Assembly: GCA_964574215.1 (NCBI GenBank)
Contig: CAZNLR010000021.1
Coordinates: 1-64,000, forward strand
DNA length: 64,000 nucleotides
Direction of reading: 5' to 3'
Source of the DNA: GCA-2725625 sp964574215
Lineage (GTDB): Bacteria; Pseudomonadota; Alphaproteobacteria; Rhodospirillales; UBA2165
This document shows, piece after piece, positions 8,378-16,308 of the stretch. Position numbers and translations under genes: made by a program. Each line of letters opens with the position of its first letter. Positions within the stretch are counted from its first letter, which is position 1. The notes under the pieces were generated by a model. It searched no databases. It saw only the letters and a program-made list of their open reading frames with translations, and was not told the DNA's origin.

Positions 8378-9502
8378 ATGCCTAACCTAACTTTTATTCT
8401 TCCCCATTGGCTTTATTGGGCGGGTTTGATCCTATTTCCCTTGGCCGCCATGTATATCGTGCGGAAACGTCAGGTCTCAGTTGGGCCACGACCGGCGGTC
8501 ACCATGCCCATCGGCTACATGCTTTGGCTCGGCGGTGGCTTTGTCGGGCTGCATCGTTTCTATGTCAAAAATCTGCTGGGTCTCGTATACCTGCCGCTCT
8601 TTCTGCTCATTCTCTATGGCAACATCGAAAGCCGGTCCGCGCGGGTCGAGCTTTCTACGGCTGCCAACAATGTTTCCAGTCTGCAAAATCTGGTGAAGCG
8701 GTACGAAAAAAGATTGGAGAGGAGAGACAGTTCCCGGACCCGCCGTCAATTGGCCGGAGTGAAAAAAGAACTTGAGCCCGCCGGGAAACAACTGGCCGAA
8801 TTTCAATCCATTTACGATAATTGGCTGAGTTTCTCCGGTACTTTCGCAGGCCTTATCGCCCTTCTGCTGATCTTCGACGCCTTTCAAATACCGAAACTCA
8901 TTCGCCGCTGCAACGAAATAGAAGGGGAAGCGCCACCGCCGGCGGCCATTTACGGCGCCGACGTGGAAACGGCCGGCACCCATGAAGACCCGACCCTCAA
9001 AATCAAATCCAAATCCACCCATTTGATCGACGTGATCAGCGGCTGGACAGGCGAGTTCGTCGCCTTCTGGTCGATCATTGCCGTCTTCGTCTATTATTAT
9101 GAAGTCCTGGCGCGGTACGTATTCAATTCGCCGACCAATTGGGCCCACGAGGCCATGTTCCTGATGTTCGGCATGCAGTATTTGATCGCCGGCGCCTACG
9201 CGCTTCGGGAAGATTCCCATGTTCGGGTCGACGTCATATACCTGATGCTGTCGGACCGAACCAAGGTCGTCACCGACATCGTCACTTCGATTTTCTTTTT
9301 CGTTTTTGCCGGTGCGTTGTTGGTCACCGGCGTTATCTTTATGATGGATTCCATTGCCGTTCTGGAAGTCTCCTTTACCGAATGGGCCATCCAGTACTGG
9401 CCGGTGAAAATTATGATCGCCCTCGGCGCCCTGCTTATTTTGCTGCAGGGAATATCAAAACTCATCAAGGACTTCGTGCTTCTGAAAAGAAGGATGGCCT
9501 AA
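8378..9502 (+). CDS. dctQ: TRAP small permease (DctQ) fused to an N-terminal TM2 domain
   Basis: At 374 residues it is about twice the usual DctQ length. Residues 11-28 form a membrane segment. Residues 44-75 match a TM2 domain: a hydrophobic hairpin with LGGGFVGLHRFY at 51-62. Residues 85-145 are a highly charged, probably coiled-coil helix, followed by another membrane segment at 152-170. Residues about 220-370 are a normal four-helix DctQ. The gene starts at ATG 8378 with no strong ribosome site and ends three bases before dctM. DctQ joins with DctM in the inner membrane; what the extra module adds is unknown. No frameshift is visible, and the fusion is continuous. Confidence 0.88.
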   Translation: MPNLTFILPHWLYWAGLILFPLAAMYIVRKRQVSVGPRPAVTMPIGYMLWLGGGFVGLHRFYVKNLLGLVYLPLFLLILYGNIESRSARVELSTAANNVSSLQNLVKRYEKRLERRDSSRTRRQLAGVKKELEPAGKQLAEFQSIYDNWLSFSGTFAGLIALLLIFDAFQIPKLIRRCNEIEGEAPPPAAIYGADVETAGTHEDPTLKIKSKSTHLIDVISGWTGEFVAFWSIIAVFVYYYEVLARYVFNSPTNWAHEAMFLMFGMQYLIAGAYALREDSHVRVDVIYLMLSDRTKVVTDIVTSIFFFVFAGALLVTGVIFMMDSIAVLEVSFTEWAIQYWPVKIMIALGALLILLQGISKLIKDFVLLKRRMA

Positions 9503-9505
9503 ACG

Positions 9506-10873
9506 ATGGGCATTGAAATCAGCATCGGCTGGCTGACGATTTTCATGTTCGGATCATTACTGATCCTGTTGATGGCCGGTTTGCCGCTGGCGTTCGTCAC
9601 CGGTGGCTTGGCGTGCATCTTCCTGTTTGTTTTCGGCAACGCCAGCATGCTGAATATTCTGCCGTCCCGGATTTTCCCCTATATGACGGATTTCCAGCTG
9701 TCGGCCATACCACTGTTCATTTTCATGGCAACCATGCTGGAGCGCGCCGGTCTGATCGAACAGTTGTTCGATGTAATTTATAAAATATTGGGCGGTCTCA
9801 GGGGCGGTCTGGCCTCGGCGACCATCATCGCCTCGACCATATTGGCGGCCATGGTCGGCGTCATCGGCGCCACCGAAGTGACCATGGGCATCATCGCCCT
9901 GCCGGCCATGCTGATGCGCAAATACAATCCGGAGATGGCCTGCGGTTCGATCCTGGCGGGCGGCACCCTCGGTATTCTCATCCCGCCGTCGATCCTGGCC
10001 ATCCTGTTCGCCGTCATCGCCCAGCAGTCGGTGGGAGAATTGTTTATCGGCTCCGTCATTCCGGGGCTTTTGTTGTCGGGCCTTTATATCCTCTACGTAA
10101 CGTCGCGGAGCTACATCAATCCCACCTTCGGCCCGGCCCTGCCGGTCGACGAGCGGGTCGACTTTGTCGGCAAACTAAAATTGCTGAGGGGTATCATCGC
10201 CCCGGTCATTCTGGTGGTGCTGGTGTTGGGCGTGATTTTCACCGGCGTCGCCACGCCGGTCGAGGCGGCGGGCATCGGCACCTTCGGCGCCTTGGTGGTG
10301 GCGGCGCTTTACCGGCAGTTGAACTGGAACGCCGTCCGCGAGGCGTCGCTGACCACCCTCAAGGCGTCGGCCATGGTGCTGTGGATCATTTTCGGCGCCA
10401 GCATTTTCGTCGGCTTCTACATCGTCAACGGCGGTCAGCAGTTCGTCACCGATATGCTGTTGGGGACCGGTCTCGGCCCCTACGGCATTTTGATCATTAT
10501 GATGATTATCCTGGTGCTGCTGGGCATGTTCCTGGACTGGGTCGGCATTTTGTTGCTGGCGGTGCCCATATTCCTGCCCATCGCCAAAAGCCTGCCCTGG
10601 GATGGTGTGTTCGGCCTTCCTGGTGTGACACCCGCCGAAGTGCCGCTCTGGTTCGGCGTCATCTATATGGTGAACATGCAGATGTCGTTTCTAAGCCCGC
10701 CCTTCGGTTACGCCCTCTTTTACCTCAAGAGCGTGGCGCCGCCGGAAATTTCCATGGCCATGATATTCCGCTCGGCCATCCCCTTCCTGTTTTTGCAGGC
10801 GGTCGGGTTGGCGTTGGTCATCATCTTCCCCGAACTGATCCTCTGGCTTCCCCGGATGGTCTACGGTAGTTGA
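9506..10873 (+). CDS. dctM: TRAP transporter large permease
   Basis: A 455-residue DctM/YiaN-type permease of the ion-transporter superfamily with about twelve membrane segments. Family features visible: a re-entrant-type ILAGGTLGILIPPS near residue 150 and a matching second-half QMSFLSPPFGYALFYLK near residue 392. It uses a Na+ or H+ gradient to move ligand delivered by the receptor at 7106-8275. It begins three bases after the small permease stop, so the two are co-translated. Last gene of the operon; tRNA-Val follows 75 bases later. Confidence 0.95.
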   Translation: MGIEISIGWLTIFMFGSLLILLMAGLPLAFVTGGLACIFLFVFGNASMLNILPSRIFPYMTDFQLSAIPLFIFMATMLERAGLIEQLFDVIYKILGGLRGGLASATIIASTILAAMVGVIGATEVTMGIIALPAMLMRKYNPEMACGSILAGGTLGILIPPSILAILFAVIAQQSVGELFIGSVIPGLLLSGLYILYVTSRSYINPTFGPALPVDERVDFVGKLKLLRGIIAPVILVVLVLGVIFTGVATPVEAAGIGTFGALVVAALYRQLNWNAVREASLTTLKASAMVLWIIFGASIFVGFYIVNGGQQFVTDMLLGTGLGPYGILIIMMIILVLLGMFLDWVGILLLAVPIFLPIAKSLPWDGVFGLPGVTPAEVPLWFGVIYMVNMQMSFLSPPFGYALFYLKSVAPPEISMAMIFRSAIPFLFLQAVGLALVIIFPELILWLPRMVYGS

Positions 10874-10948
10874 ACCTTTTGCTTTCTTGACAGAAGAGCC
10901 GCGCAGGACTTATATGCGCCCACCTATTCATTTGGGTCCACCCAGATC

Positions 10949-11023
10949 GGGCGCGTAGCTCAGCGGGAGAGCACTGCCTTCACACGGCAGGGGTCACAGG
11001 TTCAATCCCTGTCGCGCCCACCA
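10949..11023 (+). tRNA. tRNA-Val (CAC)
   Basis: A full cloverleaf: acceptor GGGCGCG pairs with CGCGCCC, D stem GCTC/GAGC, anticodon stem CTGCC/GGCAG around loop TTCACAC (anticodon CAC, reads GUG), T arm ACAGG/CCTGT around TTCAATC. Discriminator A followed by an encoded CCA at 11021-11023. Confidence 0.97.
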
Positions 11024-11217
11024 TTTATCCTTTTGTAATCGTTGATAATAATAATTCCTTATTTTTTAAACAGTGATCGCAGATACATTTATACAATTTG
11101 GGTGGGTCATTTTATCGAAAGAATAAAGAACAAAGAAGGAATTTGATAAAGCAACTCAAAGCCCCGAGGGGGCGTGTTAAGAGAGCTGGACAACTTCGAA
11201 AAAATTAAGTCGAAAAT

Positions 11218-11832
11218 TTACTCGATATAAAGTACCTGCGGCTCAGCACCCTTATCCGGTAACAAGCCTTTGGCGTTATATTTTTCGGCGATCTCTCGGA
11301 GGGGTTTTTCGCCGCTGTCCCATTCGCCGAAAATACGCGCACTCGTGGGGCAGGTTTCGACGCAGGCGGGGACGCCGCCCCGGTCCACCCGGTGATAGCA
11401 GAAATCGCATTTTGCAGCGACACCCTTGGGGATAGCGGCGTTGGCGTAGTTTTCGAACACGGTGGTGCCGTCATGGAGGACCGTGCGTTCGTCCTCGACC
11501 CTGGCGCGCTGGTCATAAGGACAGGCGAGAATACAGGCGCCGCAACCGATGCACCGGTCATGGTCGATCAGAACAATGCCGTCGTCCCGCGTGTAACTGG
11601 CTTTGGTGGGGCAGACGGGTACGCAGGGCGGGTTTTTACAGTGGTTGCAAAGGGTCGGCAGGAACGTGCGGCTGGCATTGGGAAACTCTCCCGTTTCCTC
11701 TTCCAGCACCTGGGTGAAATGCATATCGTTAGGCGTGTTGTGTTCCACCTTACACGCCACCGTGCAGGCGTTGCACCCCATGCATTTCTGAATGTCAACG
11801 ATCATTCCGTATTTAGACCCTCGTTTTTCCAT
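11218..11832 (-). CDS. Four-cluster ferredoxin subunit of a molybdopterin oxidoreductase
   Basis: A 204-residue electron-transfer subunit of the DmsB/PsrB/NrfC type. Sixteen cysteines in four groups (starting CMGCNACTVAC at 17-27, then CNHCKNPPC at 62-70, CIGCGACILAC at 94-104, and CDFC with ACVETC near 142-161) should bind four [4Fe-4S] clusters that wire the molybdenum subunit to the membrane subunit. There is no signal peptide. It starts eight bases after the stop of the catalytic gene at 11841-14402 and is the last gene of the operon on this strand. Confidence 0.93.
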   Translation of the reverse strand: MEKRGSKYGMIVDIQKCMGCNACTVACKVEHNTPNDMHFTQVLEEETGEFPNASRTFLPTLCNHCKNPPCVPVCPTKASYTRDDGIVLIDHDRCIGCGACILACPYDQRARVEDERTVLHDGTTVFENYANAAIPKGVAAKCDFCYHRVDRGGVPACVETCPTSARIFGEWDSGEKPLREIAEKYNAKGLLPDKGAEPQVLYIE

Positions 11833-11840
11833 GGGCGCCC

Positions 11841-14402
11841 CTATCCGCTTATCTTGGTTACTTTGACGCGGACGCAGGTATCTACCTGACCGCTCAAAGT
11901 ATCGATGCGTTTGATGTTGGGGGGCGGCAATAAGGTATTAAACGACGTTCCCTTCTTAGCCGCCACATGGAGATTGCGTGCCCAATGACCCAGCGTACCG
12001 GGAATGCCCAAACATTCAGGATGGACGATCTGAGTGACCTTCAGATTACCTTCGTCCTCGCCGTGACGAGATTCCACCAGCACGCGGTCGCCGTCCTCCA
12101 ATCCTTTCCGCGCCGCCGCATCCGGGTGCATCATCACATTGAGGGTATAGGGATTGGCCCGGGATATCTCATCGATCCATAAATTCTGCTGGGAGATCGT
12201 GCTGGTCTGAAAGGGCACCTTGAAATTGACAATCAACAAATCGTACTCGTCGCCGTCCTCGTGCCCGGGGACATCATTGCATTCGTCGCAGGGGATGAAA
12301 TCAACCAGCGGCTTGTAGGGCCGAAAATCCCACTCCAAACCCAGTTCGTCCGTAACTGTCTTTAGGTCCTCGCCGGTATCGATCAAATGCTCCAGATAGA
12401 TGGGCATGCGGGCCTTGATGAAATTACCGGGATAGGCTTCTTCGATGGTTTTGTCGCGGGTGATCAGGCACGAGGTCTGTTTGACGTCCTCAAAGGTAAA
12501 ATCGTCGCCGATCAGGGTCTTGGCCTGGCGTTCGGCGATGTCCTTCACCGCATGGCGTTTGCCCGTTTCCAGCTTGTGGGCATCGCTGACGCCCCAGGAG
12601 TCGTTACCGATTTTGTTGAACTCGTCGATGAAGCCGATACGTTCGGCCAGTTCCATATAAACCTCGGTCCAGGGCCGGGTTTCCCCGGGCGCGTCCAGGG
12701 ACGGCTGGCGCATGTGCCAGTACCATTTTCCCGGTCCCGGAATAATGAAGGCGTAGGGATCATTGGCGGGGAACAGATCCCAGCGTTCGAAATCGTGGGC
12801 ATCCGGCAGAATGATGTCGGCGAACTCGGCCGTCTCGTCGATGAAGGTGGCGAAGGAAACCTGAATATCGAACTTCTTCAAGGTCTCGGCCATGGCGTCG
12901 GCGTTGTGGCTGTTCATCATCGGGTTGGTGCGGCCGATCAGCAAGATTTCCGGCTTATAGTCGAGGCCGAACTTCTCCGGATCGTCGATGCCCAGGGGGT
13001 AGAGCCCTCGGGTGAACAGCGCCGCGGGGAATAACTCGTGCAAATCAAGACATTCCGGCACTTTGGCCTTTTGCGCCGGATAGGGCGCGTTGTATTTGGC
13101 GATGTGCTGGGCCACCAGGATCATGCCGTCCTCGTCCATGTCCGGCTCCCAGAAGGGACCGATGGGATTGACCCCGCGCTGGCCGCCCGGCATATCAATA
13201 TTGCCCACCAAAATGTTGAGCAGATGAATGGAAAAGCTGGTGACGGCCCCGCCCTTATGGGCGCCCGAGCCCCGTTTGAAATGGATGGCCGCCGGACGGT
13301 AGGGCATGTTATGGCCGTCTTTATCGACGGTAGCGCCGATCCTGGCCGCTTCCCCATACTCCCTGGCAATGCGCCGGATGATGTCGGCAGGCACCGTGGT
13401 GATTGTCTCCGCATTTTCGGGCGTAAACTGTTTGAGGTGTTCCTTGAGCGCGTTAAAGGCGGTTTGGCCGGCATCGAACTCGCCTTCCAAGGCGGGATTG
13501 GATACATCCGCCGCATCAAACGGCTTTGCGCTATTGTCCGCCAGGTCCCAGACCATGGGTTTGCCGGTGGCCTCGTCTCGTACATAGTGACCGTCCGGTT
13601 TCACAAGATAAATGCCGTTGGTCCGGGCTGTTAGGAATTCCCGGTCGTAAATTTCCAGGTCGTTCACCATGACGTTGAGCATGGCCAAGGCCATGGCTCC
13701 GTCGGTGCCGGGCTTGATGGCAATCCATTCATCGGCTTTGGCGGCGGCGTTGGTGCAGAAGGGATCGATCACCACCAGCTTGGCGCCCGCCCGCCTGGCG
13801 TCGGCCAGTTCACCGGCGGAGTGGAGCGGAATGGTCTCCGCCAGATGTCCCAATTGCGTCCCCCAGAGGATAACATACTCGATGTCTTCAAAATCCAACT
13901 CGCCGTTGAATGAGGCATTGGTCATCAGATGGGCCCAGTGGGGAGCGGCGCCGCAATAGTCGGCCCGGTTCCAATGGAAATTGGTGGTGCCAAAGGCTGC
14001 CCCGAAGGTCTTGCTGATGCCGTAGCCGGGCAAATCGAAATGGGCGATCACCAGGCCGCGGGGATCGATTTCCCGGACGGCTTTGAGTTTGTCGGTCACC
14101 GTCTCCAACGCCTCGTCCCAGGAAATCCTTTCCCATTGGGGATCAACGCCGATGCCTTTCTCGGGATTGCCGCGCTTCATAGGATATAGCACGCGGGTGG
14201 GGTCGTAGAGATCGAGGAAACGGGAGCGGCCCTTGGCGCAGATATAGCCGTGGGAATTGAGGGCGTTTTCATCCCCCACCACATCGACCACCTTGCCGTT
14301 GACCGTCTGAACCTTGACGCCGCAGCAATTGTAGCAGCCGAGGCAGACCGTCGGGGTGACCGCCAGCTGATCGCCGTTTTGTTCTATTTTTTCCGAATAC
14401 AT
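11841..14402 (-). CDS. Molybdopterin (bis-PGD) oxidoreductase catalytic subunit, cytoplasmic type
   Basis: An 853-residue DMSO-reductase-family enzyme. Residues 20-27 (CLGCYNCC) plus a Cys near 55 (YICAKGRS) form the N-terminal [4Fe-4S] site. A likely Mo-ligand Cys lies in ADYCGAAPHW near residue 148, and the C-terminal molydopterin-dinucleotide domain carries MMHPDAAARKGLEDGDRV. There is no twin-arginine or Sec signal, unlike polysulfide, thiosulfate or DMSO reductases, so the active site should face the cytoplasm. Partners: the ferredoxin subunit at 11218 and the NrfD-type anchor at 14418. From memory the three-gene set resembles phenylacetyl-CoA:acceptor oxidoreductase (PadBCD) and other uncharacterised systems. 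The substrate is not known; a CoA ester is my inference from the neighbours. Confidence 0.88.
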   Translation of the reverse strand: MYSEKIEQNGDQLAVTPTVCLGCYNCCGVKVQTVNGKVVDVVGDENALNSHGYICAKGRSRFLDLYDPTRVLYPMKRGNPEKGIGVDPQWERISWDEALETVTDKLKAVREIDPRGLVIAHFDLPGYGISKTFGAAFGTTNFHWNRADYCGAAPHWAHLMTNASFNGELDFEDIEYVILWGTQLGHLAETIPLHSAGELADARRAGAKLVVIDPFCTNAAAKADEWIAIKPGTDGAMALAMLNVMVNDLEIYDREFLTARTNGIYLVKPDGHYVRDEATGKPMVWDLADNSAKPFDAADVSNPALEGEFDAGQTAFNALKEHLKQFTPENAETITTVPADIIRRIAREYGEAARIGATVDKDGHNMPYRPAAIHFKRGSGAHKGGAVTSFSIHLLNILVGNIDMPGGQRGVNPIGPFWEPDMDEDGMILVAQHIAKYNAPYPAQKAKVPECLDLHELFPAALFTRGLYPLGIDDPEKFGLDYKPEILLIGRTNPMMNSHNADAMAETLKKFDIQVSFATFIDETAEFADIILPDAHDFERWDLFPANDPYAFIIPGPGKWYWHMRQPSLDAPGETRPWTEVYMELAERIGFIDEFNKIGNDSWGVSDAHKLETGKRHAVKDIAERQAKTLIGDDFTFEDVKQTSCLITRDKTIEEAYPGNFIKARMPIYLEHLIDTGEDLKTVTDELGLEWDFRPYKPLVDFIPCDECNDVPGHEDGDEYDLLIVNFKVPFQTSTISQQNLWIDEISRANPYTLNVMMHPDAAARKGLEDGDRVLVESRHGEDEGNLKVTQIVHPECLGIPGTLGHWARNLHVAAKKGTSFNTLLPPPNIKRIDTLSGQVDTCVRVKVTKISG

Positions 14403-14417
14403 GTCAGAACACCCACG

Positions 14418-15302
14418 CTAAATTAGCTTGTCGTAAACGCCGACCTTGAGGATGGCGTTTCGCATGGCGATATCACCCACTATCCGGGCAGCAGCCAGAA
14501 GGAACACAAACTGGGGTGTGGTCACCATTGGCCATAGGGCCATATGGACGCCGATAATCAGCGGCAGTACAATCCCGGCAAATATTCCCACGATATAAAA
14601 AGATACGAACTCTTGCTTGGCCATAAGGTTTGCCGAGACTTCGGCGGACCGGCCCGTTTTGGTGATGGTCATCATGTAGATCATCACGGCAACCAAAAGC
14701 AGCCCCATCACCGCCGGTAACACCCAGAGGAACTCAGCCGGGACGCGGCCCGGAAACAGCACATACAAGGCTGCCCCACTGGCGAGCCCATTGAGCGCAA
14801 AAAGTATCGGTAGCTGGTTGCTGTTCCAAAAGGCGATGGCGGGAAAGGTTCGCATGACCAGCCCGGATTTCAACAAGACGAATCCGGCGAGTAACAGAAA
14901 CACCCCGGTGAGAACTGCATTGGCATCACTGCCGATCAATGCGCTGTCGATCCAGAGCACGGCAATGGCAATCAGCCCCAGAACAATGAATAGAGGAATG
15001 ATGACGGCCCCCCGGCTCATCCAGGAGTGCCGGAAGTTGGCCATGACATAGACCATGTTCTTCGGATTGCCCAAATGGGCCAGCAGCAGCGCACCGGACG
15101 CCATGAGGATCACCAGCCCCAATAGCGCGCCCTGTAATTGGCCGAATACAAAGGCGATGAAAAATACCGTCGCACCGGCCCCCTCCAGGGAGAACGTCAG
15201 CGCCTCCTGGAATCCCCAAGTGGTCTGAACTTTGTAGCCGACCGAAAAATCAACTTTTCCCTGCCGGATGATCCTGGGTAATTTTTGAGACATCTCATTC
15301 AT
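14418..15302 (-). CDS. NrfD/PsrC-type membrane anchor subunit
   Basis: A 294-residue integral membrane protein with about eight hydrophobic helices, of the NrfD/PsrC/DmsC type that exchanges electrons with quinone. HLGNPKNMVYVMANFRHSWM near residue 96 matches the conserved stretch after the second helix. It lies 15 bases upstream of the catalytic gene and overlaps the end of the oxidoreductase gene at 15295, so it is part of the same transcript. It probably anchors the catalytic and FeS subunits on the cytoplasmic side and passes electrons to or from the quinone pool. Confidence 0.88.
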   Translation of the reverse strand: MNEMSQKLPRIIRQGKVDFSVGYKVQTTWGFQEALTFSLEGAGATVFFIAFVFGQLQGALLGLVILMASGALLLAHLGNPKNMVYVMANFRHSWMSRGAVIIPLFIVLGLIAIAVLWIDSALIGSDANAVLTGVFLLLAGFVLLKSGLVMRTFPAIAFWNSNQLPILFALNGLASGAALYVLFPGRVPAEFLWVLPAVMGLLLVAVMIYMMTITKTGRSAEVSANLMAKQEFVSFYIVGIFAGIVLPLIIGVHMALWPMVTTPQFVFLLAAARIVGDIAMRNAILKVGVYDKLI

Positions 15303-16272
15303 TGATCGGCCCTACCAGCACTTTGCCAATCGGCCCGTGGCGCATATGCTCGAATGCTTCCTGAACTTCTTCAAAAGGAAAGATTTTGTCTATGGCCAAG
15401 GCGATCTTATTGGGTTCCAGAACAGCCAACAGCTCTTTTAGAGCACGCTGGGATTCATGGGCCTTGTACAGGCTCACCTGCATACCGTGAATTTGCAGGC
15501 GTTTGAAAATGATCTCCACCGGTCTGATCTCGCATTTGATGCCCGCAAGCGCGCCGATTATGCAGATACGCCCGTAGGGATTGGCCATGTCAATGCACTT
15601 GGTCAGGAAATCACCGCCGACAATATCCAGCATCACATCGGCGCCGCCGAGATTTTTGATCCTGGCGACGATGTCGGGATCGTCGGTGTCCAATACATGG
15701 TCCGCGCCCAATTCTTTCAGTTTCGCTACTTTCTCCTGGCCTCTTGATACCGCGATGGTATTGGCGCCCATTTCTTTGGCCACCGCCAACCCCGCCAGTC
15801 CGATGCCGCCCGATGCGCCGGTCACAACCGCGTTCTCACCCGGTTGCAGGTTCGATGCATCCGATAGAGCCTGCCAGCAGGTGAGAAACACTTTGGTCCC
15901 CGCCGCGCCTTCTTCCGGGCTCCACCAGTCGGGCAGATGCGCCAGATGGTCTTCCGGCAACACCAGGTAGTCGGCCAACGTGCCGTCCCGGTTGATGCCG
16001 ACCGTGGCGCTGGGCGTAATCACCAGATCGCCTTCCTGGAATTTGCTGTCGGCATGGGTTTGAACGACCTCGCCGCAGCCATCCCGACCCACCGAATACG
16101 GCGGTTCGGCACACCCCTGATAGAGCCCCATGATCAGGAACTTATCGGCGGGGTTAAGCCCGGCGTACTTCATTTTGACCAGAACCTCATCACCGGTGGG
16201 TGTCGGCATGTCCACGTCTTCCATCCTCAAATTTTCGATGTGGCCGAATTCGTGAAACCGCCACGATCTCAT
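15295..16272 (-). CDS. Quinone-oxidoreductase-type alcohol dehydrogenase
   Basis: A medium-chain dehydrogenase/reductase of about 325 residues with a GroES-like N-terminal half (AGLNPADKFLIMGLY) and a Rossmann half (VTGASGGIGLAGLAVAKEMGA). The structural-zinc cysteine cluster is absent, and PADKFL is typical of NADPH quinone or enoyl reductases. I chose ATG 16272 (AAGGA just upstream, and MRSWRFHEFG fits the family); an ATG at 16308 that touches the previous stop is the alternative. It overlaps the start of the NrfD gene, so it is co-translated with the molybdenum complex. It could reduce an enoyl-CoA or oxidise an alcohol from the same pathway. Confidence 0.85.
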   Translation of the reverse strand: MRSWRFHEFGHIENLRMEDVDMPTPTGDEVLVKMKYAGLNPADKFLIMGLYQGCAEPPYSVGRDGCGEVVQTHADSKFQEGDLVITPSATVGINRDGTLADYLVLPEDHLAHLPDWWSPEEGAAGTKVFLTCWQALSDASNLQPGENAVVTGASGGIGLAGLAVAKEMGANTIAVSRGQEKVAKLKELGADHVLDTDDPDIVARIKNLGGADVMLDIVGGDFLTKCIDMANPYGRICIIGALAGIKCEIRPVEIIFKRLQIHGMQVSLYKAHESQRALKELLAVLEPNKIALAIDKIFPFEEVQEAFEHMRHGPIGKVLVGPINE

Positions 16273-16308
16273 TATTCCTTGAGCCAAGCTCTCCGCCCCC
16301 ACATTCAT

